Shown: positions 8,633 to 17,889 of the stretch, piece by piece
Numbering within the stretch: position 1 is the stretch's first letter
Layout: each line of letters starts with the position of its first letter
Assembly (NCBI GenBank): GCA_030550235.1
Contig: JAUQPU010000001.1
Location: forward strand, 97,458 to 161,457
Source: Thermoproteota archaeon
Lineage (GTDB): Archaea; Thermoproteota; Nitrososphaeria_A; Caldarchaeales; Calditenuaceae
Direction: 5' to 3'
Length of the DNA stretch: 64,000 nucleotides
Position numbers and translations under genes: made by a program
The notes under the pieces: model-generated
The model's database searches: none
What the model was told of the DNA's origin: nothing
What the model saw: only the letters and a program-made list of their open reading frames with translations

Positions 8633-9202
8633 ATGTTTTACGTCGTTGAGATAGCAGAGGTTATTGGTGTTGAGCCGAGGGATTTTGGCCTCACACTTAA
8701 GGAGATTGCTTTCAAAAAGCTCTCAGAGCACTATGAAGGCTTAGTCGACGAGCAGCTCGGATACATTATCTCGGTCCTGGGCGTTGAGGTTGACGAGACA
8801 GGCTATATGCTGCCGAGGGATCCCAACCTCTACCACAGGGTCAAGTGCAAGCTCCTAGTCTTCATCCCCCGCATACATGAGGTTGCTGAAGGCGAGGTGG
8901 TGGAGCTGACGGACTTTGGAGCCTTTGTCAGGATAGGCCCGCTTGACGCGCTGCTACATGTCTCGCAGATACTAGACGACTTTGTGAACTTCGACAAGAA
9001 GAACGCGGTATTCATGGGATCTCAGACTGGCTGGAAGCTTGGTGTGGGAGATAAGGTCAGGGCCAGGATTGTAGCCGTCTCCCTTGCCGGTGGGAAAGTA
9101 GGAATTACGACGCGCCAGCCTTATCTTGGGAACCTAGAGTGGATAGAGGAGCAGAAAAGGAAGGAGCGTGTGCCGCGCGCGGAGAAGGTTGTTGAAGGGT
9201 GA
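8633..9202 (+). CDS. rpoE1: DNA-directed RNA polymerase subunit E' (Rpb7-like)
   Basis: MFYVVEIAEVIGVEPRDFGLTLKEIAFKKLSEHYEG...S1 domain GEVVELTDFGAFVRIGPLDALLHVSQI; start refined from 8555. Confidence 0.95.
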   Translation: MFYVVEIAEVIGVEPRDFGLTLKEIAFKKLSEHYEGLVDEQLGYIISVLGVEVDETGYMLPRDPNLYHRVKCKLLVFIPRIHEVAEGEVVELTDFGAFVRIGPLDALLHVSQILDDFVNFDKKNAVFMGSQTGWKLGVGDKVRARIVAVSLAGGKVGITTRQPYLGNLEWIEEQKRKERVPRAEKVVEG

Positions 9203-9208
9203 AGCTGA

Positions 9209-9397
9209 TTGCCTAGGGAGCGTGCATGCAGAAACTGCAGGGCAATAGTCACTGGAAATAAATGCGATAACTGCGGTTCAACAAACTTAACGACAGCCTA
9301 CTCGGGACTCATAATAGTGATTCATCCAGAATCCTCAGAGATAGCAAAACTCCTAGGCATAGAGAAGCCGGGGAGATACGCGATTAAGGTTGAGTAA
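9209..9397 (+). CDS. spt4: Transcription elongation factor Spt4 (RpoE'')
   Basis: [57 protein letters not shown]. Confidence 0.93.
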   Translation: MPRERACRNCRAIVTGNKCDNCGSTNLTTAYSGLIIVIHPESSEIAKLLGIEKPGRYAIKVE

Positions 9398-9908
9398 CAC
9401 GATAGTCATCCCTGAGAAGGTTAGGGAGCTACTGAAAAAACCACTGGGACAGCTAATACGAGGAGAGCCGGAAAACACTGCAGAGACTGTGAAGAAGATT
9501 GTCAGCGGCTGGAGGGGAAAGCTCGTAGCAGTTGGAGACGCGGTTTCCAAGGCCCTCCTATCAATGGGGATTAGACCGGATGTCTGTATAGTGGATGGAA
9601 GGATTGAGCGTAGACCCGTTGAGCAGATTACGATACAGGGCGCTGTTGAGCTGGCATGTGAGAACAGGGCGGGCACGATAAGCAGCGGGGCCTATGAAGT
9701 AGTGATGAAGGCGCTTAGGGCGAATGGGCCCATTATTATCCGGGTTAATGGTGAGGAGGACCTGTTAGGCCTCGTAGTGATGGCTGAAGCACCAACAGAG
9801 ACTTTAATGCTCTATGGACAGCCGCGGGAGGGAGTGGTAATAGTCAAAATCAGTAACGAGGTTAGAGAATTTGCGCGGAAGCTCATCGAGGCCTCTTCTC
9901 AGAGATAA
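9390..9908 (+). CDS. GTP-dependent dephospho-CoA kinase (DUF359)
   Basis: [19 protein letters not shown]...[34 protein letters not shown]; conserved position after spt4. Confidence 0.88.
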   Translation: MSNTIVIPEKVRELLKKPLGQLIRGEPENTAETVKKIVSGWRGKLVAVGDAVSKALLSMGIRPDVCIVDGRIERRPVEQITIQGAVELACENRAGTISSGAYEVVMKALRANGPIIIRVNGEEDLLGLVVMAEAPTETLMLYGQPREGVVIVKISNEVREFARKLIEASSQR

Positions 9909-10065
9909 AGCTCGTATACCCGCACCTGCCACAGGTATATCTGTCCCGGTGCCTCGCCATTATGTATCCAGGGCCACAGATAGGGCAGAAACTCACGTTC
10001 CTGACCAGCTTCCCATCAGAAGTTAGCGAATACAACTTCCACAGGCCCTTCTCCTTCTCTGACAT
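9883..10065 (-). CDS. rps27ae: 30S ribosomal protein S27ae (eS31)
   Basis: [46 protein letters not shown]. Confidence 0.92.
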   Translation of the reverse strand: MSEKEKGLWKLYSLTSDGKLVRNVSFCPICGPGYIMARHRDRYTCGRCGYTSFISEKRPR

Positions 10066-10148
10066 CTTTCCATAGTTTTGGCGAGTCTTAATTTAAAGTT
10101 ACATGCGACGCTCAGCCGGATATATATGGATGCATCTTCACGGGGAGA

Positions 10149-10982
10149 GTGACTAGACCCTTGACAGCCAGTGTTATAGATATACTGCTTCTAGGCCTCA
10201 TAGGTATTGTGGTGGGCGGGGTTGGGACTCTGCTGGGTGTTGGCGGGGGCTTCATAGTCGTTCCAGTATTATTATCCTTCTACAACTTCGCACCGGGTAA
10301 CGCGGCTGGCACAAGCCTTCTGGTAGTGCTTATGAACGCCATATCCGGGACGGCTGCCTATCTGAGGCAGCGCAGGGTTGACCTGAGGATGGGCCTGGGA
10401 TTCACCCTCGGCACTATACCAGGCAGTGCTCTCGGCTCCATATCCACAACTCTGGTGAGTGGAGGCTCGTTCAGAACCTATTTTGCGTTGATGCTGATAT
10501 TCACGGCGCTCTACATGGTCTTTAGGCATAGGCCCCACTCAGGTGGTAGTGGACTGCTGAAGAATGGGCAGAACAGAAGGTTAGTCGACCAGACTGGGCG
10601 GGAGCACCTATACATATTCAATCCATACTTAGCGGTGATTTCCTCGCTCCTCGCGGGATTCATAGCTGGCTTCTTCGGTGTAGGCGGAGGAATAGTGCAT
10701 GTGCCTATCATGATAATCCTTTTTGGCGTGCCAGCCCACATAGCTACAGCTACTTCACACTTCATCCTGACATTAACGGCTGCTTCTGGAATAGCCACAC
10801 ACGCGCTCTTGGGGCATATCGAGCCTCTAACCGGCGGCATCATCGCAGCAGGTGCCCTACTCGGCGCTCAGATCGGGGCTAAAGTCTCTGCGAGGGTCGC
10901 CGGCCGTGCTATAGAGCTACTTTTTGCGGTAATGTTGATAGCTATAGCAGTCAACCTTCTACTACAGTCGATGACCGCCTAG
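10149..10982 (+). CDS. TauE/SafE (DUF81) sulfite exporter-family membrane protein
   Basis: GVGGGFIVVPVLL and FGVGGGIVHVPIMI internal repeat. Confidence 0.88.
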   Translation: MTRPLTASVIDILLLGLIGIVVGGVGTLLGVGGGFIVVPVLLSFYNFAPGNAAGTSLLVVLMNAISGTAAYLRQRRVDLRMGLGFTLGTIPGSALGSISTTLVSGGSFRTYFALMLIFTALYMVFRHRPHSGGSGLLKNGQNRRLVDQTGREHLYIFNPYLAVISSLLAGFIAGFFGVGGGIVHVPIMIILFGVPAHIATATSHFILTLTAASGIATHALLGHIEPLTGGIIAAGALLGAQIGAKVSARVAGRAIELLFAVMLIAIAVNLLLQSMTA

Positions 10983-12202
10983 ACATACTCCCTGCCCAGG
11001 GTCTCCCTCGCAATAATCAGCCGCATCATGTTCTCAGTCCCCTCAGCGCCAACAACGTAGCTGAAGGCAGCCAACCAGGCCCTGAATATCGGGAGTTCCT
11101 TGAAGTACGAGGCACCGCCAAACCACTTCATAACATCCTCCCCAACCTCAAACGCGAGTGATGCACATTTGAGCTTCGACATCGCCCCTAAGACTGCAAT
11201 ATCCCTTAGGCTGATGTTCTGGCTCTTCTCCTTGTAATACTTGTCCGCAGCCCATGCGGCCTTATAGCATAGGAGACGAGCGGCTTCAAGCTCTTTTAAA
11301 TGGTCGGCTAGCTTGAAGCTTATTGATTGATAGGAGGCTATTGGGCGGCCGAATAATTCGCGCTGCTTAATCCATGAGATTCCCTGCTCGAGTAGCCACC
11401 GAGCACATCCAACTGTGACGGCCCCGATCAAACACCTAGCTAAGTTGAAGCCCTCCATAGCGATCTTGAATCCCTTATTGACCTCTCCCAGCCGATACTT
11501 GTCATCCAAAACATAATTCGTGAAGGTGACGACGGATGTGTCTAGGCCCCTGCGGGCGAATTCTGTCCAGGGCTTATAGGTTACTGAGGGGTCTACGCGT
11601 CCATCCTTCTTCATCAATGCTAGGAAGGTTGTTATTGAGCGGTGTTTCTCCTCGAGTCTCCCTGTCCTGCTTATGAGGACCCAGCCGCCACCCCACCTCA
11701 TCCTCTCTATTATCGATGGGAGTGAAACCATAGACTTCTCGCCTGAGACTATCCAGTTGCCATCCTCCCTTCTCTCTGCGCGGAGCTTGACGCTGGCTAC
11801 ATCACTTCCACCATGGGCTTCTGTGCTAGCTATCCCTATTAGTGCGTCGCCGTGGCAGACGCGGGGGAGAACCTCTTGCCTCGCCTCATCTGACCCGTAG
11901 AGCTGGACAATATACGTCCAGGAGTTTTGGAGTAGATATAGGACGGCCAGCGCGAGTGCTGGGGCGTGGTAGGCGAGCTCCTCTGCTGCGAGGGAAGCTT
12001 CAAGGAATCCTCCACTCTGACCTCCATACTCCTCATCTAGCACGAGCCCCAAGAGACCTTGGGAGGCCAGCATCTGAACAATCTCTGGGCCAATCTCCCC
12101 ACTCTCGTCGATCTCAACCCATCTGGGCTCAATCCTTCTCGCACAAAACTCAGATACTTTCTCCCTGAATAACTTAACTTCAGGCTTAAGCTCAAAGTCC
12201 AC
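10979..12202 (-). CDS. Acyl-CoA dehydrogenase family protein
   Basis: ASTEAHGGSDVASVKLRAERREDGNWIVSGEKSMVS; RELFGRPIASYQSISFKLAD; GASYFKELPIFRAW. Confidence 0.92.
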   Translation of the reverse strand: MDFELKPEVKLFREKVSEFCARRIEPRWVEIDESGEIGPEIVQMLASQGLLGLVLDEEYGGQSGGFLEASLAAEELAYHAPALALAVLYLLQNSWTYIVQLYGSDEARQEVLPRVCHGDALIGIASTEAHGGSDVASVKLRAERREDGNWIVSGEKSMVSLPSIIERMRWGGGWVLISRTGRLEEKHRSITTFLALMKKDGRVDPSVTYKPWTEFARRGLDTSVVTFTNYVLDDKYRLGEVNKGFKIAMEGFNLARCLIGAVTVGCARWLLEQGISWIKQRELFGRPIASYQSISFKLADHLKELEAARLLCYKAAWAADKYYKEKSQNISLRDIAVLGAMSKLKCASLAFEVGEDVMKWFGGASYFKELPIFRAWLAAFSYVVGAEGTENMMRLIIARETLGREYV

Positions 12203-12499
12203 TACACACCCACCCCACAGCGCTAATCACCCATCACCCGCTCCCGCCATAAATATATCCCTAAATAAGCCTGCATATGCTATAGACGCGAAAAAATCTT
12301 TGGTGTTTAGTTACGCTGTTGGTATTGCTTCCTTCTCGACCACTATTGGTCTCTTCTTGGCCCTTCCCTTTTGGTTAGACTCCATAGCCACGTTATGGCC
12401 ACAGCAACACATGCCTCACGCCACCTGCCCCAACTGGGCCTGCCGCCTCATAGATAAGTCTATCGCAGCCACGCCGCCTCGGAAACCCTTTAAGAAGAG

Positions 12500-13888
12500 G
12501 TGAGCCGCCTCGCTATTCGGGATATGGGCGAGACCATTGCTGAAGAGATTGCCGAATATGTCTCCGCCGCCCGCCTGTCAGACTTCGCTCCAGAGTCTAT
12601 ACAGGCTGCAAAGGAGAGGATATGGGATACTCTCGGAGTAATGTTCGCGGCGGCTGACGCTCCACCGGTTATGGCTGCTCGTCGAGTTATAGAGAGGTGG
12701 CCAGTAAGTGGAGGAGCTACTGTCCTAGGTAGCCGGGTGAAGGTTGCGCCCCACGACGCAGCCCTCGTAAATGGGATAATGGCGCGATATCTAGACTTCA
12801 ATGATACATACCTCTCCAAGGAGGCGATTCACCCAAGCGACATGATACCCGCGATAATAGCTGCTGGAGAGTGTTTCGAGGCCTCTGGTGAGGACCTCCT
12901 CAGGAGTGTCTTGGTCGCCTATGAGGTCGCGTGCGCCATGGCCGATACTGTAACCATCAGGGACCGCGGCTTCGACCACGTATCAAACATAGCCATAGGC
13001 GCGGCGGCGGGTGTAGCCTCTCTACTCGAGCTCGACCTAGAGAGGACGCATGAAGCAATAAACATAGCAACCGTAAACGCCGCGGCCTTGAGACAGACTA
13101 GGTCCGGCGAGCTGAGCATGTGGAAGGGATGCGCAGCAGCCTATGCCGCGCGGCACGGGCTCTACTCATCACTCCTAGCAGCGGAGGGTGTTACAGGCCC
13201 GAAGCCCGTCTTTGAGGGGGAGTTGGGATATATGAAGGCTGTCTCCGGGCCCTTCACCATGCCTAAGCTCACGTCAAATGCCGTCAGGATTCTTAGGACA
13301 TCGATAAAGTGGCGTCCTGTGGAATATCACTCTATGTCGGCCGTTGAGGCCGCCACAAGGATTTACGAGGAGGCTGGGGGAATTAGAGCCTCCGAGGTTG
13401 ATAAAATAGCAATAAGGACGTTCAGGGTTTCATATAATATATTAGCGAAAGACCCTGAGAAGTGGCGGCCAAAATCGAGGGAGACTGCCGACCACAGTCT
13501 CCCCTACATTACGATCAGGACGCTTCTCGATGGAGATATCTGGCTGGAGAGCTTCAATCATGGGAAGATCCATGATCTAGCCTTTTTAGAGCTGGCTGAG
13601 AAAACAACTGTGGAAGTGGAGCCCAGATATGATTCCATGTATCCTGGGGCTGTCCCGAACATGGTCGAGGTCTCGATGAGGGATGGGCGGCGCTACTATG
13701 CCGAAGTGGTCTATCCGAAGGGGCATTTTCGAAACCCGTTGACAGATGAGGAGCTCCGCGCTAAATTTACTAGGCTTATAAGGGGGAGGCTGACTGAGGA
13801 GCAGACAGCTACTGTGTGGGAGGTCGTCATGGTCCTGGAGAGGCTTAAATCCGTGAAGGATTTAACCTCGCTTCTCTCATACGTTTGA
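12500..13888 (+). CDS. MmgE/PrpD family protein (2-methylcitrate dehydratase-like)
   Basis: AKERIWDTLGVMFAAADAPPV...ALVNGIMARYLDFNDTYLSKEAIHPSDMIPAIIA...GAAAGVASLL. Confidence 0.92.
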   Translation: MSRLAIRDMGETIAEEIAEYVSAARLSDFAPESIQAAKERIWDTLGVMFAAADAPPVMAARRVIERWPVSGGATVLGSRVKVAPHDAALVNGIMARYLDFNDTYLSKEAIHPSDMIPAIIAAGECFEASGEDLLRSVLVAYEVACAMADTVTIRDRGFDHVSNIAIGAAAGVASLLELDLERTHEAINIATVNAAALRQTRSGELSMWKGCAAAYAARHGLYSSLLAAEGVTGPKPVFEGELGYMKAVSGPFTMPKLTSNAVRILRTSIKWRPVEYHSMSAVEAATRIYEEAGGIRASEVDKIAIRTFRVSYNILAKDPEKWRPKSRETADHSLPYITIRTLLDGDIWLESFNHGKIHDLAFLELAEKTTVEVEPRYDSMYPGAVPNMVEVSMRDGRRYYAEVVYPKGHFRNPLTDEELRAKFTRLIRGRLTEEQTATVWEVVMVLERLKSVKDLTSLLSYV

Positions 13889-13930
13889 ATAGATATATAG
13901 TGGGGTTGTAAATATCTTAATGTAGGTTAA

Positions 13931-15073
13931 TTGGTTCAGCCTATAAGTGTGTTTAAAGGTCTTGAAGGTGTATATGTAACTGAGAGTGCTCTGAGTCTTA
14001 TAGACAGTGAGAACGGAGTCTTATATTATGCCGGTTATGATGTTAAAGAGCTCGTAGAAAGAAGCAGCTTCGAGGAGGTTGTTTTCCTCATGCTCCATCA
14101 GCGCCTCCCGACGAGTTCCGAGTTCACGGAGTTTCTAAAACTCTTAAGGAGGTCCCAAGAGCTCGAGCCCATCCATATAGAGACTATTCGGAAGTATGCA
14201 GGTGTGACAGACATACTGTCGCTTCTTGCCATGTTAATAGTTCTTGAGGGGCGTGGAAAGATCGGTGGGAACTCTAATGACTTTAACGCCGCCGTTAACG
14301 CTGTGGCTAAAATGGGCTCCTTCTTCTCTACAATCATCAGAGTGCGCTATGGTGGAGACTATATACCGCCTAGGAGAGATCTGAGTTTCCCAGAGAATTT
14401 GCTATACATGATGAATGGTGAGGTGCCTAGCAGAGAACATGCTGATGTGCTGGACGATCTCCTCATACTTCACGCAGAGCACGGCATACCTGCAAGCACC
14501 TTCGCAAGCCTAGTCGCAGCATCAACGCTCAGTGACCTCTACTCATCCATAGCGGCTGGGATACTGGCGTTAAAGGGACCCCTACATGGGGGCGCATCAG
14601 AGGCAAGCTACGCCCAGGCACTTAGTATAGGAAGCGTTGAGAAGGTGCCCGAATGGGTACAGTTGACGCTCTCGGAGAAGAAAAAGATCATGGGTTTTGG
14701 ACATAGGGTGTATAAGATTTACGACCCGAGGGCTACTATCGTGAAGAACATAATCGCAAGGTTTATGGGGAGTATGAATAGTGAGGTCAAGAAAGTCTAT
14801 GAAATCACACGAGCTCTCGAGGAGTATGGTGAGAAGTATCTGGCTTCGAGGGGGATTTATCCAAATGTTGACCTCTGGACTCCTATCCTCTACAGGATGA
14901 TAGGGCTGCCAGCCGACAGCTTCACAGCCCTCTTTGCGGTCAGCAGGACCGCGGGCTGGGTTGCCCATATACTAGAGTACTGGCGCGAAAACAAGCTGAT
15001 TCGGCCGCTTCACCTATATGTGGGGGAGCGTCCGAGGAAGTACATCCCTCTGGAGCTTAGAACAGGCTCCTGA
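13931..15073 (+). CDS. Citrate synthase / 2-methylcitrate synthase
   Basis: KGPLHGGASEAS, KKKIMGFGHRVYKIYDPRA, NVDLWTPILYRMIGLPADSFTALFAVSRTAGWVAHILEY; TTG start. Confidence 0.95.
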   Translation: MVQPISVFKGLEGVYVTESALSLIDSENGVLYYAGYDVKELVERSSFEEVVFLMLHQRLPTSSEFTEFLKLLRRSQELEPIHIETIRKYAGVTDILSLLAMLIVLEGRGKIGGNSNDFNAAVNAVAKMGSFFSTIIRVRYGGDYIPPRRDLSFPENLLYMMNGEVPSREHADVLDDLLILHAEHGIPASTFASLVAASTLSDLYSSIAAGILALKGPLHGGASEASYAQALSIGSVEKVPEWVQLTLSEKKKIMGFGHRVYKIYDPRATIVKNIIARFMGSMNSEVKKVYEITRALEEYGEKYLASRGIYPNVDLWTPILYRMIGLPADSFTALFAVSRTAGWVAHILEYWRENKLIRPLHLYVGERPRKYIPLELRTGS

Positions 15074-16241
15074 GGAGCCCAGCCAAGAATCTTAAACCAC
15101 TATAGGATGCGAGGCTCCTGGCTAGTCCGGTTATTTGGAAGTCCATATCGCCCCTGAGAGCTAGTGTCTTGGATAGCCCCGACTCGCTAGCCGCCCTAAC
15201 TAATGCGTCTATGGCTTTGTCGCTCATCGAGTATATCGTCTTGGCGACGAGGTAGGTTGCTTTTAGTTCGCGGTAGATATTACTGACTGACCGTCGGTAT
15301 ACCCCTCCTCTCCTATCCTTCAGGAGGCTGTAAACATGTGATGCAGCTGCCCTGGCGCACAACCCTCCCACAACTACGCCGCCCCCCGTGGTCGCCTTCA
15401 CCTGCCCGGCCACATCTCCCACCAAGAGAATGTTACCGTCAAGGCCTACCTCGAGTGGAGGCCCGCGGTATATGCTATGGGATGAGTAGCCGATAACCTT
15501 GGAGCCGGGAATCTCCTCCCTCAAGAGCCTATGCGCTTTAGCTAGAGGGTCATGCCTCGCAGCGACTCCAAGTTTTCCAATCTCCTCGTTGATAGGGACA
15601 AGGTAGCCGAAGAAATCCTTTAGATAATTCTTAAACCACACATGTGCTTGCCGCCTGTCTAGGCCGTGGTTCTTTACTATGAGCTGGGATATTGGAATCC
15701 AGTAGGGCGCGCTATAGCTGCTGAAGAGCCTGCGGGCTAGGGTTGCGGAGGCCCCTTCAGCTACGACTAGTGCCTGTGCAGACGCTTCCCCACCATCATT
15801 TAAGACGACTTTATACCCTCCACCCCCGGCCTCGACGCTGCATGAGACCGCGCGACTCCCCAACAGAACATCAACGCCTGAGCCGATTGCCCTCTCTGCT
15901 AAATATCTGTCTAAGGCCTCACGCGCAGCTACCACAGCTACTGGTGTTGCTGATGATAGCTCAAATACCTCCCCTCCTGGGGAGTGTATCACCCCACCCC
16001 AGATGAAGTTCTGTATATAGCTCTTGTGGAGTGGTACGCCAATTTTCTCCAATCCCCTGATGCTGTAGAGTCCCGCACACCTCTCAGGGCGGCCAAAGAT
16101 TATATCCTCCTCGATGAGTGTTACACTGAGCCCCCTCTGGGAAGCATCAGCCGCAGCTATGAGGCCAGCAGGCCCTCCACCAATAACCACAACATCGGCC
16201 CTAAACATAACCATCCAAAGCCGCAGAATTGACGCACCCAA
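15057..16241 (-). CDS. Geranylgeranyl reductase family FAD-dependent oxidoreductase
   Basis: VVIGGGPAGLIAAADASQRGLSVTLIEE, PERCAGLYS, GDVAGQVKATTGGGVVVGG. Confidence 0.9.
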   Translation of the reverse strand: MGASILRLWMVMFRADVVVIGGGPAGLIAAADASQRGLSVTLIEEDIIFGRPERCAGLYSIRGLEKIGVPLHKSYIQNFIWGGVIHSPGGEVFELSSATPVAVVAAREALDRYLAERAIGSGVDVLLGSRAVSCSVEAGGGGYKVVLNDGGEASAQALVVAEGASATLARRLFSSYSAPYWIPISQLIVKNHGLDRRQAHVWFKNYLKDFFGYLVPINEEIGKLGVAARHDPLAKAHRLLREEIPGSKVIGYSSHSIYRGPPLEVGLDGNILLVGDVAGQVKATTGGGVVVGGLCARAAASHVYSLLKDRRGGVYRRSVSNIYRELKATYLVAKTIYSMSDKAIDALVRAASESGLSKTLALRGDMDFQITGLARSLASYSGLRFLAGLLRSLF

Positions 16242-16336
16242 CCACCTAAAAGCCCTTTAGCCAAAAGACAAGACGACGCATCTTGGGCGGGATATTAGGC
16301 CACTAACAATTATATAGTGAGGGGAAAAGTAATGTA

Positions 16337-16981
16337 ATGATATACGAATTGATGGGGGCTAAATCCAAGTATAACAATCTACCTGCAGCTGTATCCGCGA
16401 TAGCTGCGGCTTTCCCACTGTGGCACTTCATCTTCAACACAGATCTGATTGGGGGGTTCTGGAATAGGATGGTCGTCTCGGTTAGTTTATTGGGCCTCTG
16501 CGCATTCCTCGCAGAGGGGAGGGAGATGTCGAGACAGCTCAGAAACATCACATTGAGGGTCATTGCACTGGGCGTGCTGTCAGCCCTCCCTCTCTACACG
16601 ATATTCTACGGGGGATACATATTATTTAAGCCACTGCTACAGGAGGGAGCCTCAAATGTTTACCTACTGGCTAGTAATGTGCCTGCAATACAAGTTGCGG
16701 CCACACTAGTCTACACCTCCTTCTTAGAGGAATTTTTCTGGAGGGGGTTCATCCAGAGAAACCTGACCAACTATCTCGGCCGCTTGCGGGGGCTTCTCTC
16801 AGCAACAGCCTCCTACACGCTTATCCACATCTTCACGCTTAATCTTCCGTTGATGCTCGCGGCCCTGATCGCTGGTCTCTGGTGGGGCTACCTATACATG
16901 CTGACGGGTTCGCTATGGCTGACTGCTGCCTCCCACATCGTTTGGACCGAGATGGTGATTCTGGCCCTGCCGTTGGGGTGA
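16337..16981 (+). CDS. CPBP-family intramembrane metalloprotease (CAAX protease-like)
   Basis: FLEEFFWRGFIQRNL; SYTLIHIFTLNLPLML; TAASHIVWTEMV (EExxxR / FxxxH / HxxxN-D-like motifs). Confidence 0.88.
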   Translation: MIYELMGAKSKYNNLPAAVSAIAAAFPLWHFIFNTDLIGGFWNRMVVSVSLLGLCAFLAEGREMSRQLRNITLRVIALGVLSALPLYTIFYGGYILFKPLLQEGASNVYLLASNVPAIQVAATLVYTSFLEEFFWRGFIQRNLTNYLGRLRGLLSATASYTLIHIFTLNLPLMLAALIAGLWWGYLYMLTGSLWLTAASHIVWTEMVILALPLG

Positions 16982-16986
16982 GTGGC

Positions 16987-17886
16987 ATGTCTCTGAAAAT
17001 CTGGTTCATCGCAACCCGGCCCTGGTCCTTCGTCATGACATTTGTCTCCGTATCACTGGCCGCTGTCTTGGCGCTGAAATACGACTCCTTCAACGCTCCA
17101 CTATATCTGCTCACACTGGCTGGGTTGATTCTCTTCCACGCCGCCACAAACATGCTTAACGATTACTATGACGTCAAAAACACTGTTGACAGGGTTGGTG
17201 CACCAACCGCGAGATATAGGCCACACCCCCTATTGACTGGCACGATAGGTGGGCGGGACTTTCTAATCGTTACAGTGATGCTTTACGGCCTTGTTATACT
17301 GATTGTAAGCTATTTCACGCTAATTAGAGGCCCTCTAATTCTCCTGCTTACAGCTCTGGGATTGTTTGCAAGTGTGTTTTACACTGCCTCCCCAGTTGCC
17401 TTCAAGTATAAGGCGCTAGGCGAGCCAGTTGTCTTCTTGGTTTGGGGCCCATTAATGGTTAGCGGTAGCTACTATACGATAACCGGCATATTCTCGATCG
17501 AAGCGATGCTTGCATCTATTCCCATCGGGATTCTGGTGCTCCTAGTCCTTCTAGCCAACAACATAAGGGACATAGAATATGATAGGCTAGTTGTCAAGGC
17601 AACAATCGCTATCCTACTAGGAGCTAAGAGGAGCCTAACTCTCTACGCAGCACTACTCGCAGTAACCTATGCATCCACAATAGTGCTCGTCATCTTGCAT
17701 GTATTCTCGGTGTATAGTCTGGCGGCTTTGTTCACTGTCCCCATTGCAGCTGGGCTTGTTAGGAGATTTAGCGTGAAGGTTCCTGATACAGCCGACCCGG
17801 AGACTGCTAGGCTGGCTCTCTTATTCGGTCTACTACTCCTTGCGGGTGAGCTTATCTCAATCTCCCTGGGATTCTGGGGTGCTTAG
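16987..17886 (+). CDS. UbiA-family prenyltransferase (MenA-like)
   Basis: NMLNDYYDVKNTVDR (NDxxD) and NNIRDIEYDRLVVKATIAILLG (DxxxD); ATG at 16987 preferred over the ORF start at 16882. Confidence 0.87.
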   Translation: MSLKIWFIATRPWSFVMTFVSVSLAAVLALKYDSFNAPLYLLTLAGLILFHAATNMLNDYYDVKNTVDRVGAPTARYRPHPLLTGTIGGRDFLIVTVMLYGLVILIVSYFTLIRGPLILLLTALGLFASVFYTASPVAFKYKALGEPVVFLVWGPLMVSGSYYTITGIFSIEAMLASIPIGILVLLVLLANNIRDIEYDRLVVKATIAILLGAKRSLTLYAALLAVTYASTIVLVILHVFSVYSLAALFTVPIAAGLVRRFSVKVPDTADPETARLALLFGLLLLAGELISISLGFWGA

Positions 17887-17889
17887 ACA

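Noticed and set aside
12300-12503. Plus-strand 67 aa ORF MVFSYAVGIASFSTTIGLF...
   Set aside because: Composition looks like the antisense of another frame, there is no recognisable domain, and it overlaps the start of the PrpD gene.
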